A DNA stretch of 64,000 bases from JASHPR01 sp963833885 (GTDB lineage: Bacteria; Actinomycetota; Actinomycetes; Streptosporangiales; Streptosporangiaceae). A program made the position numbers and the translations under genes. Below, one piece after another: positions 50,220 through 58,341 of this stretch; position 1 is the first letter of the stretch, and every line of letters starts with the position of its first letter. A model generated the notes under the pieces. That model saw only the letters and a program-made list of their open reading frames with translations, was not told the origin of the DNA and did no database searches. The stretch is taken from the NCBI GenBank assembly GCA_963833885.1, contig CAWHZU010000027.1, positions 124,001 to 188,000 on the forward strand. Reading direction: 5' to 3'.

Positions 50220-50761
50220 GGCGCGAGCCCCCGTTCCTCTAGTGCCAGCTTGAGTGCGCGGAGCGCGTAGAACGTTCGTGACTTGACGGTGCCCGGCGGC
50301 ACGCCCAGCGTGGCCGCCGCCTCAGCGACCGACTTGCCCTTGTAGTAGGTCTCCAGCAGCACCCGGCGATGGTCAGGCCGCAGCGCCTTCACCGCATCGG
50401 CCACAGCCCAGGACTCGAGCGCTCGCTCCGCCTCGTCCGGAGCGGGGATCAGCTCGAGCGCTGCCTCGCCGACCTCGCGCGGCCGGGCCCGCCGGGCCCG
50501 GTAGGAGTCGACCGCGAGGTTCCGCGCGACCGCGAACAGCCACGGCCGGGCGGGCCGTTCGGCGATCGCATCCGGGTGCATCCACGCCCGCAGCAGGGTT
50601 TCCTGCACAATGTCCTCCGCCCGCTGCCGGTCCCCGCTCGTCAGGTGCAGCGCATACCGCAGCAGCGGCCCCGCATGCTCCGCATAGAGCGTGCGCACCA
50701 GCATCTCGTCGGAGGCCGGACCGCGCGTGCTCTTGCCGCCAGCTCCTTGTAGCCCTGCCAC
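50216..50761 (-). CDS. ECF sigma factor
   Basis: About 181 residues. Region 2 (LRYALHLTSGDRQRAEDIVQETLLRAW) and region 4 with the HTH SVAEAAATLGVPPGTVKSRTFYALRALK, both read in parts, are typical of extracytoplasmic-function sigma factors. GTG 50761 with GGAGAGGGC upstream is preferred; a TTG 12 codons earlier has no ribosome-binding site. It is coupled to the adjacent anti-sigma factor, and the pair may transcribe its own operon. Confidence 0.9.
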   Translation of the reverse strand: MAGLQGAGGKSTRGPASDEMLVRTLYAEHAGPLLRYALHLTSGDRQRAEDIVQETLLRAWMHPDAIAERPARPWLFAVARNLAVDSYRARRARPREVGEAALELIPAPDEAERALESWAVADAVKALRPDHRRVLLETYYKGKSVAEAAATLGVPPGTVKSRTFYALRALKLALEERGLAP

Positions 50762-50837
50762 GCCCTCTCCACGGCTCCCGCGGTCCCGTTGGTTCAACGC
50801 CGCGGCGAAATTCTTTGTGAATTTGTGCAGTAAACGG

Positions 50838-51155
50838 TCAGCCTCCGGCGAACGGGGGCAGCACCTCGATCACGGACCCGTCAGCGAGCACCACGGCTTC
50901 CGGCGCGCGGGTTCCCACCGGGTTCCCGTCGACCAGGAACGACGACCGGACCAGGATCGCCCGTAGCCGTGCGTTCCGTGCCTCCCGCTCGTCCCGCCGG
51001 CCCGGCCCGTCTGGCCCGCCGCCGCCGGCGTCGCCGGTCGCGGCCGCGAGCGCCGCAGCCAGCGCCTCGGCGAGCGTCCCGGCGCTGACCGCCTCCTCGG
51101 CGATCCCCGCCGCCTCCTTTGCCGCCGCCCAGTAGCGGAGGGTCACGATACCCAT
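50838..51155 (-). CDS. MoaD/ThiS-family ubiquitin-like sulfur carrier
   Basis: A 105-residue beta-grasp protein ending in the diagnostic GlyGly: VIEVLPPFAGG. The start VTLRYWAAAKEAAG matches MoaD/ThiS. A ~30-residue Gly/Arg/Asp-rich loop is inserted in mid-fold. Thiocarboxylated C-terminus would donate sulfur to molybdopterin or thiazole; no MoaE or ThiG is adjacent, so the pathway is undecided. Divergent from glnR. Confidence 0.82.
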   Translation of the reverse strand: MGIVTLRYWAAAKEAAGIAEEAVSAGTLAEALAAALAAATGDAGGGGPDGPGRRDEREARNARLRAILVRSSFLVDGNPVGTRAPEAVVLADGSVIEVLPPFAGG

Positions 51156-51264
51156 GTCAGCTATCCTTGCTCATTATCGGACCCGGAAGGTCCCGGGCCT
51201 ATAGCACAGCGGGAGTCAGGGCAGCCTCCCGCGGATAACTCCGCGGGATGGAGGTGGCGGCAGG

Positions 51265-52005
51265 TTGAGTATCGTGCTGCTGCTCACGGACGCACCAGAG
51301 CCTGCCGCCGAGATTCTTCCCTCACTGAGCCTGCTGTCTCACGACGTCAGGACCGCGCCCGCGTCGGCAACCGCCGCCAATGGCGGCTCCGGCACCGACG
51401 CGATCCTGGTCGACGCCCGGCGAGACCTGGTTCAGGTCAGGCGGCTGCTCCGGCTGCTGCACGGCGCGGAGATGGCCGTGCCGGTGCTGGCCATCGTCAC
51501 CGAGGGCGGCTGGGCCGCGGTCACCGCCGACTGGGGGGCGGACGACGTGATCCTGTACACCGCCGGGCCCGGTGAGGTCGACGCCAGGCTGCGCCTCGCG
51601 ATCGGCCGCATGGCGCCGGCGGCGTCCAGCGAGATCCGCTCGGGCGATCTGGTCATCGACGAACCCACGTATTCGGTACGGTTGCGCGGTCACGCCCTCG
51701 ACCTAACGTTCAAGGAATTCGAATTGCTGAAGTTCCTGGCCCAGCACCCCGGACGGGTTTTTACCCGGTCCCAGCTGCTGCAGGAGGTCTGGGGATACGA
51801 CTACTTCGGCGGCACCCGGACCGTCGACGTGCACGTGCGCAGGCTGCGGGCAAAGCTCGGCGCCGAGCATGAGGCCCTGATCGGCACCGTCCGCAACGTC
51901 GGGTACCGCTTCGTCCCGGTTAAGGGCGATGACGGCAACCATCCCGAAGCCCGCAACGACGGCACCCCCGGCGTCCAGGCGCGCCCGGCTCATGCCGAGG
52001 TCTGA
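51265..52005 (+). CDS. glnR: Global nitrogen regulator GlnR (OmpR-type)
   Basis: A 246-residue orphan response regulator. The receiver domain keeps Asp50 (AILVDARRD) but lacks the acidic triad that supports phosphorylation, as in GlnR. The DNA-binding domain is highly conserved: LDLTFKEFELLKFLAQHPGRV, FTRSQLLQEVWGYDYFGGTR, TVDVHVRRLRAKLG and GTVRNVGYRFVPV. It matches Streptomyces GlnR by memory along the full length. The TTG start at 51265 has GGAGG about 10 bases upstream. GlnR controls ammonium uptake and glutamine synthetase genes. Confidence 0.93.
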   Translation: MSIVLLLTDAPEPAAEILPSLSLLSHDVRTAPASATAANGGSGTDAILVDARRDLVQVRRLLRLLHGAEMAVPVLAIVTEGGWAAVTADWGADDVILYTAGPGEVDARLRLAIGRMAPAASSEIRSGDLVIDEPTYSVRLRGHALDLTFKEFELLKFLAQHPGRVFTRSQLLQEVWGYDYFGGTRTVDVHVRRLRAKLGAEHEALIGTVRNVGYRFVPVKGDDGNHPEARNDGTPGVQARPAHAEV

Positions 52006-52966
52006 CGGCCAGGGGGCGCCCGGGGCGGGCGCGCCGGCGATCACAGTCCGGGGGAAGCTCACCCAGGCCGAGGCGCAGGACGTGCTCGGGCTGGTCAGGG
52101 CCGCCACGGAACAGGATGGCGTCGGCCCGCTGTCCGAGCACGTCATGCTGCACCTGAGGTACGGCGGCGACCCGCGGGCCCGCAACCTGCTGCTCACCAG
52201 CAACGGCGAGGTGGCCGGTTACGCCCACCTGGACCCGACGGATCCGGTGGAGGGCCCGAGCGGTGAGCTGGTCATCCACCCCGCGCACCGCGGCGACGGC
52301 CTGGGCCTGCTGCTGACCCGCGCGCTGGTCGCCGAGGCCGGGGAACGGCCGTTGCGGCTGTGGGCGCACGGCGATCTGCCCGCCGCCGCCCGGCTTGCTG
52401 CCGCGGCGGGGTTCGAGCGGGTGCGCGCCCTGTGGAAGATGCGGCGCTCCCTGCTGTCCGAGCCCGACCGGCCGCAGGTCGCCGACGGCGTCACGGTCCG
52501 GACGTTCGTGGTCGGCCGGGACGAGGAAGCGTGGACGGATCTCAACGCCCGGGCGTTCGCCCGCCATCCCGAGCAGGGTGCCTGGACGCGCGAGGATCTG
52601 GACCTGCGAGAACGGGAACCGTGGTTCGACCCGGAGGGGTTCTTCCTGGCTGAGCGGGGCTCCAAGCTCGTCGGATTCCACTGGACGAAGATCCACGGCA
52701 CCGGGGATGCGGAATCCGGTGACCACGAGCCGATCGGCGAGGTGTACGTCGTCGGCGTCGACCCCAACGAGCGCGGCACCGGCCTCGGCCGTGCGCTCAC
52801 CCTGATCGGGCTCCGCTACCTGCGCGGCAGGGGCCTGTCCTGGGTGATGCTGTACGTGGACGAATCCAACACGCCCGCGATCAGGCTGTACGAATCACTG
52901 GGCTTCACCCACACCGATACCGACGTCATGTTCGCCAACGGCCCGGTGAGCAGCCATGACACGTAG
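51992..52966 (+). CDS. mshD: Mycothiol synthase (tandem GNAT acetyltransferase)
   Basis: Last step of mycothiol synthesis: acetylates Cys-GlcN-Ins. About 324 residues, two GNAT domains: ELVIHPAHRGDGLGLLLTRAL in the first, and VGVDPNERGTGLGRALTLIGLRYL with VDESNTPAIRLYESLGF in the second (acetyl-CoA loops). ATG 51992 overlaps the glnR end by 14 bp; ATG 51929 is an earlier in-frame option. Marks the organism as an actinobacterium. Confidence 0.9.
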   Translation: MPRSDGQGAPGAGAPAITVRGKLTQAEAQDVLGLVRAATEQDGVGPLSEHVMLHLRYGGDPRARNLLLTSNGEVAGYAHLDPTDPVEGPSGELVIHPAHRGDGLGLLLTRALVAEAGERPLRLWAHGDLPAAARLAAAAGFERVRALWKMRRSLLSEPDRPQVADGVTVRTFVVGRDEEAWTDLNARAFARHPEQGAWTREDLDLREREPWFDPEGFFLAERGSKLVGFHWTKIHGTGDAESGDHEPIGEVYVVGVDPNERGTGLGRALTLIGLRYLRGRGLSWVMLYVDESNTPAIRLYESLGFTHTDTDVMFANGPVSSHDT

Positions 52967-53018
52967 GCGGGTCTGACCTGATCGAGCCGGGGGCCAGCGG
53001 GCGAGTAGCTACGCTGGA

Positions 53019-53204
53019 CTAGTTGGAGGCCGTCGCGCCGGCCACCGGGCGCACGCCGAGAACCTGGTCGAGCTCCTCGGCCGTCAGCGGCCGGTCGCTA
53101 GCCGCCACGGCGCTGAGCACCTCGGCGTACAAGTCGATCTCTTCGAGCGCTACGCGATCATGGACGCGCAGGTCCAGATGCTCTCGCAACGCGCCCACCT
53201 CCAT
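53019..53204 (-). CDS. Small conserved hypothetical protein
   Basis: A 61-residue acidic helical protein (HLDLRVHDRVALEEIDLYAE, then SDRPLTAEELDQVLGV). The segment DRVALEEIDLYAEVL and the LTAEELDxxLG end appear in short actinobacterial proteins (recalled), no role assigned. ATG 53204 is followed by clean coding bias. It lies between mshD and the carbonic anhydrase-like gene. Confidence 0.65.
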   Translation of the reverse strand: MEVGALREHLDLRVHDRVALEEIDLYAEVLSAVAASDRPLTAEELDQVLGVRPVAGATASN

Positions 53205-53338
53205 TGCCGAGCGGATCCGCGGAAGCCTGAGATCAGGTTACGGCGCCACCCCATTGCCGCGCATGACTCATCGGGATCATTTCCAGAACCATCTTCTAGT
53301 AACGCTTACCCAGATCCTGGGCTCCTCATTCAGCGGAT

Positions 53339-53872
53339 TCAGCCGTCCCGCTCTGACCAGGCAACATCCCGATGGCGACCGGCCCTGGCGACGTAGTTGA
53401 CGGCCGAGTCGGCGAACGACGCGCGATCGGCGTCGGTGAGCTCGCGGACCACCCGGCCCGGTACCCCGGCGAACAGAACCCCGGCCGGGATGCTCGCGCC
53501 GGGCCGGACCACTGAGCCGGCCGCGACCAGGGTGCCGGCCCCGACCCGGGCGCCGCCGAGCACGATCGCGCCCATCCCGATCAGGGCGCCCGCCCCGACG
53601 TGTGCACCGTGCACCGTGGCGTGATGGCCGAGGCTGACCCGCTCCTCGAGCACGGCCGGCTCCCCTGCGTCCACGTGCATGCAGCAGAGGTCCTGGATGT
53701 TGCACTCCGGGCCCACCACGATCTCGTCGTCATCGGCCCGCAGCACGGCCCCGTACCAGATGTTGGCGGCGCGGCCGATGGTGACCCGGCCAACGACCAC
53801 GGCGGTGGGAGCGATCCAGGCCTCCGGGTCCACCGAAGGCACAAAGTCGCCCAACGAGCCCAGCAAGCCCAT
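53339..53872 (-). CDS. Gamma-carbonic-anhydrase-like hexapeptide-repeat protein
   Basis: A 177-residue left-handed beta-helix with six-residue repeats (IGRAANIWYGAVLRADDDEI, VGAGALIGMGAIVLGGARVG). The three metal-coordinating His of the gamma class are suggested by MHVDAGE, LGHHATVHGAHVG, though the enzymatic role of such 'YrdA-like' proteins is often unproven. ATG 53872 has GGAGGAG upstream, better than the longer frame. Confidence 0.85.
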   Translation of the reverse strand: MGLLGSLGDFVPSVDPEAWIAPTAVVVGRVTIGRAANIWYGAVLRADDDEIVVGPECNIQDLCCMHVDAGEPAVLEERVSLGHHATVHGAHVGAGALIGMGAIVLGGARVGAGTLVAAGSVVRPGASIPAGVLFAGVPGRVVRELTDADRASFADSAVNYVARAGRHRDVAWSERDG

Positions 53873-54190
53873 GGATGCTCCTCCCCGCGGCTGCCCGCCG
53901 CTCCGCGCGGTACTCACGCCGCACTCTCGCCCGGGCGGAGGATACTGCCCCGTTGGCCTTGACCAATCCAGACATAACCGGATACTCAGTCGTTTCGGTT
54001 GCGCGGACGGCCCTTCGAGACAAGAGTCGTGGCGTCATTCCATAAAAGCCGCGCCCGGCCCGCAACCCGGCAGGACCCCAGCTGTCGGACGGGTCGCCAA
54101 CAGTAGACCACATCCGCAGATCTGGCCAGCCCCCCGAGCGGCCACCAGCCGCACGGCCAGATCTGCCTGACCCATCTGACGGGTGAAATC

Positions 54191-55414
54191 ATGACCGAGC
54201 ACACCGACCACGCCACCGACCTGGGACAGGAAGAGTTCGAGCTTGAGAGGCGCGGCTACAGCCGTCGGCAGGTAGATGAGTTCGCGGCGAAGACCCGCAA
54301 CCACTCCCGTGACCTTGAGAACAGGCTGTCGCACGCCCTTGACGAAAACGAGCGGATCAGGCTTGAGCTCTCCGCTGCGCGGCAGGCGGCCGGCGGCCGG
54401 CCAGCACACGAGGAGATCAGCGAGCGCGTCGGCCAGATCCTGAAGCTGGCCGACGAAGAGGCCAAGTCCCAGCGCGACCGCACCAGCGAGGACATCGCGA
54501 AGCAGCGGTCGGACGCCAAGGCGGAGACCGACCGGCTGCGCGCCGAGGCCAAGCAGGAGACCGACAAGTTCCGGGCCGAGGCGCAGAGCCAGGCCGAGCG
54601 CATGCTGCGCGCAGCCCAGGAGCAGGCGGAGAACTCGGTTGCCAGCGCCAGGGCCGAGGCGGAGAAGACGCGGAACGCGGCCCGTGCCGAGGCCGAGCGC
54701 TCGATCACCGACGCACACAAGCAGTCGGAGACCGCCGTGGGCACCGCCAAGGCCCAGGCCAAGCAGGTGCTCGACGAGGCGACCGCGCGCGCGACCGCGA
54801 TTCACGATGGTGCGGAGCGCCGCCTCAACCTGCTCATGTCCCGGCACACCGAGGCCATCAGGCGGCTGACGGAGATCCGCGACGTGGTCACCACCCTGGT
54901 CGCCGGCGAGGTCGCCCGCGGCTCGCTCGAGGAAGAGGTCGAGAAGGCGGTCGCCAGCGCGATCGGCGACAACAAGGCGGCGGCTGGCCGCCCGGCCGGT
55001 CCTGGCGGTCCTGGCGGTCCTGGCGGTCCTGGCGGTCCTGGCGGTCCTGCCGAGGGCAGGCACGCTCCCGCCGGGCCAGCGGTCCAGGCCGGTCCTGCCG
55101 GTCCGGCCGGTCCGGCCGGCGGGCCGGCTCCTGGCGCGGCGCCGGCCCAGGCCCCCGCTGCCCCCGTCATCGGCCAGCAGGTGCCCGGACGCGTCCAGCC
55201 GGGCCCGAGGACCCAGCCGGCGGCCGCCAAGCCAGCCGAGGTCTCCGGCGCGGGCAACGGCCAGGGCGCTCGGGTGCCGAACGGCGCCGCGGAGACTCAC
55301 GCAGCAGCCGCCCGCCCGGCCGGCCCCGCCGAGGGCGCACGGCACGCCGCAGGTGGCGACAGGCCGGAGACGGGCGAGGACACCGCGGACAACGTCCGCA
55401 TTGTTCCAGAATGA
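54191..55414 (+). CDS. DivIVA-like coiled-coil protein
   Basis: A 407-residue protein with a short N-terminal DivIVA-type head (FELERRGYSRRQVDEFAA), a long Ala/Glu/Arg/Lys coiled coil (~30-265; e.g. AEKTRNAARAEAERS), and a ~140-residue Pro/Gly/Ala tail including six GGP units. Resembles the cytoskeletal/polar-growth coiled-coil proteins of actinomycetes (SepIVA-like or Scy-like) but is not identifiable as one. It sits alone between divergent neighbours. Confidence 0.8.
   Translation: MTEHTDHATDLGQEEFELERRGYSRRQVDEFAAKTRNHSRDLENRLSHALDENERIRLELSAARQAAGGRPAHEEISERVGQILKLADEEAKSQRDRTSEDIAKQRSDAKAETDRLRAEAKQETDKFRAEAQSQAERMLRAAQEQAENSVASARAEAEKTRNAARAEAERSITDAHKQSETAVGTAKAQAKQVLDEATARATAIHDGAERRLNLLMSRHTEAIRRLTEIRDVVTTLVAGEVARGSLEEEVEKAVASAIGDNKAAAGRPAGPGGPGGPGGPGGPGGPAEGRHAPAGPAVQAGPAGPAGPAGGPAPGAAPAQAPAAPVIGQQVPGRVQPGPRTQPAAAKPAEVSGAGNGQGARVPNGAAETHAAAARPAGPAEGARHAAGGDRPETGEDTADNVRIVPE
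55003..55047 (+). repeat. 9-bp tandem repeat encoding Gly-Gly-Pro
   Basis: About five copies of CCTGGCGGT in frame within the coiled-coil gene, encoding the (GGP)n part of the disordered tail. Length is likely to vary between strains. Confidence 0.8.
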
Positions 55415-55447
55415 TCTGATCGCCGGCCTCTAAGACCGGACGCAGCC

Positions 55448-55525
55448 AGGGGCCAGGTCCCGTGGATGTACCAAACGGCTCAATCTAAGGAGCCCAAAGG
55501 TACATCGATCCGGGGCCGGGCCCCT
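55448..55525. other. Nested triple-stem structured element
   Basis: Three coaxial inverted repeats: outer AGGGGCC (55448) with GGGCCCCT (55518-55525), middle GGATGTACC (55464) with GGTACATC-G-ATCC (55499-55511), inner GGCTC (55477) with GAGCC (55490). The internal loops AAAC and CAAA are mirror-symmetric. It lies between two convergent genes. It could be a bidirectional terminator, but a T-run is lacking, or a small RNA. It is not tRNA-like. Confidence 0.55.
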
Positions 55526-55556
55526 GTTTGCGCTCAGCGTCGGCTCCTGTCTGCGG

Positions 55557-56114
55557 TCAGTCGTTAAAGGTCTGCACGGTCGGGGCGCCAGAGTTCCAGG
55601 TAGCGATCAGCGAGGAGACGCCGGAGCCCGCGCTGAAGTCCACGCGCAGCCAGCCCGCCGCCGACCACGTCTGGACCGAGAACCCGGCCGCCGGGGTCGC
55701 GGCGACCAGTTGCACCGATGTCGCTGCGACCAGCAGCGTTACCCGGCCGCCGGTGAGCGCGTAGCTGCGCACGACCCCGGAACCCGTTCTCCGGGCAGGC
55801 CGGGACGGCGCGGGGGCCGGTGCAGCGACGCCGGGTGACGGGCTGCCGGACGGCGAAGAGGAATCGCTGGGGCTTGGCGATGGCGGGTCCCCGGGCCGTG
55901 GCGCGGGCGTTGCGGCGCCGAGGACCGGGGCTGGCTGCCCGCCGCTCACCGCGTCCCGCAGCACAACCTGCGCACCGAGCCAGGCCAGCGCCACGGCGAC
56001 GGCGGTGCCCGCGGCCCACACGGCGGTACCGCTGATCAGCCGCCCTGGCCGACCCAGGCGGCTCGGCCGCCCCGGCTCGCCCGGCCGACCCGACCGGCCA
56101 GGCCGTCCCGTCAT
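55557..56114 (-). CDS. Single-span secreted/membrane protein with Ser/Pro-rich stalk
   Basis: A 185-residue protein: basic/Gly/Pro-rich cytoplasmic lead (~25 residues), one hydrophobic helix (ISGTAVWAAGTAVAVALAWL), a Pro/Ser stalk (DPPSPSPSDSSSPSGSPS), and a small beta-rich C-terminal domain with VTLLVAATSVQLVAATPAAG. Looks cell-surface exposed. Divergent, 60 bp away, from a response regulator, which may regulate it. No family recognised. Confidence 0.65.
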   Translation of the reverse strand: MTGRPGRSGRPGEPGRPSRLGRPGRLISGTAVWAAGTAVAVALAWLGAQVVLRDAVSGGQPAPVLGAATPAPRPGDPPSPSPSDSSSPSGSPSPGVAAPAPAPSRPARRTGSGVVRSYALTGGRVTLLVAATSVQLVAATPAAGFSVQTWSAAGWLRVDFSAGSGVSSLIATWNSGAPTVQTFND

Positions 56115-56174
56115 TAACCGCCGCACATCGCCAATATTGCAGCAATCAACCGCGAAAGGCGTACGGTTCCTGTC

Positions 56175-56855
56175 ATGGCCCGGGTGCTCGTCATCGAGGA
56201 CGACCCGCTGGTGAGATCCGCGGTCATCGGCGACCTGGCGAACCGCGAGCACGCGGTGCGCAGCGCGGGCACGGCGCTGGACGGGCTGCGCGAGCTGAGC
56301 CACCATCCGCCCGAGGTGATCGTGCTCGACCTGGGCCTGCCCGACCTCGACGGCCGCCAGGCGCTGCGGATGATGCGGGCGGTGTCGGCGGTTCCGGTGA
56401 TCGTCGCGACCGCCTGCGACGAGGAGTCCGAGATCGTCCGCCTGCTCAACGCCGGCGCCGACGACTATCTGGTCAAGCCGTTCTCCTGTGAGCATCTGGC
56501 GGCGCGGATCGCCGCGGTGCTGCGCCGGAACGGGGCGGCCGATGGCGGCCATCAGGTGCTGACGGTCGGCGGTCTCCGGGTAGATCTGGCCGCCCGGGAG
56601 GCGAGCCTCGATGGCAGGCCGCTGCAGCTGAGCCGGCGCGAGTTCGACCTGCTCGGGTACCTCGCCGCGCGCCCGGACCAGGTGGTGGCCCGGCGTGAGC
56701 TGCTCTCCGACGTGTGGCACCAGTCCTACGGGGACGACCAGACCATCGACGTGCACGTGTCCTGGCTGCGCCGCAAGCTCGGCGAGAGCGCGGCGGCCCC
56801 GCGCTACCTGCACACCGTCCGCGGGGTCGGCGTGAAGCTGGCCAGCCCCCGGTGA
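56175..56855 (+). CDS. OmpR-family response regulator
   Basis: A 226-residue protein: receiver with Asp10/11 (VIEDDP), phosphoacceptor Asp52 (VIVLDLGLPD) and the conserved Lys in DYLVKPF (~101), then a winged helix (LSRREFDLLGYLAARPDQVV; IDVHVSWLRRKLG). ATG 56175 has TACGGT exactly 7 bases upstream and no Shine-Dalgarno, so a leaderless start is likely. Overlaps the histidine kinase gene as GTGA; they form one two-component system. Confidence 0.9.
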   Translation: MARVLVIEDDPLVRSAVIGDLANREHAVRSAGTALDGLRELSHHPPEVIVLDLGLPDLDGRQALRMMRAVSAVPVIVATACDEESEIVRLLNAGADDYLVKPFSCEHLAARIAAVLRRNGAADGGHQVLTVGGLRVDLAAREASLDGRPLQLSRREFDLLGYLAARPDQVVARRELLSDVWHQSYGDDQTIDVHVSWLRRKLGESAAAPRYLHTVRGVGVKLASPR

Positions 56856-58216
56856 GGCGCACGCTGGCCCTGGTCTGTGCCGCGGTGACCTCGATGGTCG
56901 CGCTCGCGTTCCTGATCCCGCTGGCCCTGCTCGTCCGGCAGATCGCGCAGGACAACGCGCTGCGCAGCGCCCAGTTCCAGGCTGCCTCGATCGAGCCGGT
57001 GCTCGCGGTCACCACCAGCCGGGCCGGCCTGTCCAAGGCGATCGACGCCGCGCAGGCGGGCGGGGACGGCAGGCTGGCCGTCTACCTCACCGGACCAGCC
57101 GGAGGGCGTGGCGTGCTGGCCGCCGGAAGCGGTCAGGCCGACCCGGCCGATCTGGCCCGGGCCGTCGCATCCGCCCGGTCGTTCACGGTGCCACGGCCGG
57201 GCGGGTACGTGGTGTTCCAGCCGGTGGCGCTCGGCGGCGGCAGGCTCGCGGTGATCGAGGCGTTCGTTCCCGGCGCGGACCTGACCCGGGGCGTGGCGCT
57301 GTCCTGGGCGGTGATGGCTGCGGTCGCGGTGGCGCTCGTCGCGGTCTCGGTGCTGCTCGCCGACCGGCTGGCCGCCCAGGTCACCGGTGCGGCGCGGCGG
57401 CTCGCCACGGCCGCGGCATCGCTCGGCGGCGGCGACCTGACCGCGCGCAGCGAGGTGTCGGGGCCGCCGGAGCTGACCGCGGCGGCGGCCGCGTTCAACG
57501 CCATGGCCGAGCGGCTCAGCCGCATGATCACAGCGGAGCGGGTGATGGCCGCCGACCTGCCGCACCGGCTGCGCACCCCGCTGACCGCGCTGCGGATGAA
57601 CGCGGGCGCGCTCGGGCCGGGCCGGGCCGAGGACGAGACCAGGCTGGCCGTCACCCAGATGGAGCAGGAGGTCGACAAGATCATCCGCGCCGCCCGGCGC
57701 CCGGCGCTCGGCGAGCCGTCGAGCTGCGATGCGGCCGAGGTGCTGGCCGAGCGGATGGACTTCTGGTCCGCGCTGGCCGACGACCAGCTCAGGGCGTGGC
57801 ACCTGGTCGGCGCGGACCAGCCGGTGCCGGTCCCGGTGGCAAGGCAGGACCTGATCGCGGCCGCCGACGCCCTGCTCGGCAACGTCTTCCTGCACACCGG
57901 GGAGGGCACGGAGTTCGCGGTGACGCTGCACGCCGGCGACGGCGTCGTGGCCATCTTCTTCGCCGACGCCGGGCCCGGGATCACCGACCCCGGCGCGGCG
58001 CTGCAGCGCGGCCGCAGCGGCCGCGGATCGACCGGGCTCGGCCTGGACATCGCCCGGCGGGTCGCCGAGTCGACCGGCGGCGAGCTGCGGATCGACCGGT
58101 CCACGCTGGGCGGCGCGCAGGTCCAGATGTGGCTGCGCACCGGTGGGCCGCCGGTGTCCCGCGGCCGCAGGGCCGACGGCAGGCGGCGGCTTAGCAGGCG
58201 CTCAGTCATCGATTAA
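56852..58216 (+). CDS. Sensor histidine kinase
   Basis: A 454-residue kinase: first helix (LALVCAAVTSMVALAFLIPL), an external domain of ~115 residues, a second helix (~155-175), a HAMP region, the phosphoacceptor His238 in DLPHRLRTPLTALRMN, and an HATPase domain with Asn344 (LLGNVFLHT) and GLGLDIARRVAEST. GTG 56852 overlaps the regulator stop. The C-terminal 20 residues are basic. Confidence 0.88.
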   Translation: MRRTLALVCAAVTSMVALAFLIPLALLVRQIAQDNALRSAQFQAASIEPVLAVTTSRAGLSKAIDAAQAGGDGRLAVYLTGPAGGRGVLAAGSGQADPADLARAVASARSFTVPRPGGYVVFQPVALGGGRLAVIEAFVPGADLTRGVALSWAVMAAVAVALVAVSVLLADRLAAQVTGAARRLATAAASLGGGDLTARSEVSGPPELTAAAAAFNAMAERLSRMITAERVMAADLPHRLRTPLTALRMNAGALGPGRAEDETRLAVTQMEQEVDKIIRAARRPALGEPSSCDAAEVLAERMDFWSALADDQLRAWHLVGADQPVPVPVARQDLIAAADALLGNVFLHTGEGTEFAVTLHAGDGVVAIFFADAGPGITDPGAALQRGRSGRGSTGLGLDIARRVAESTGGELRIDRSTLGGAQVQMWLRTGGPPVSRGRRADGRRRLSRRSVID

Positions 58217-58341
58217 GGGGGCCTTAACGCTCAGCCGCTCCCCGGTCAGGCTGCGTGACGCGCGCCTAGCGTGGCTCGCGTTCACAGGCTCGTGGAACCC
58301 GCCCACGGGACCTTGGAACCCGACCGAGAGGTGACGCAGCG

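Noticed and set aside
54035..55345. Long minus-strand open frame opposite the DivIVA-like gene
   Set aside because: Its Arg/Leu/Gly-rich repeats mirror the coiled-coil and GGP tail of the plus-strand gene; no ribosome-binding site or known domain; high GC lengthens antisense frames.
55448..55525. tRNA-like gene
   Set aside because: No T-loop GGTTCGA block, no CCA end and the stems are nested rather than in a cloverleaf.
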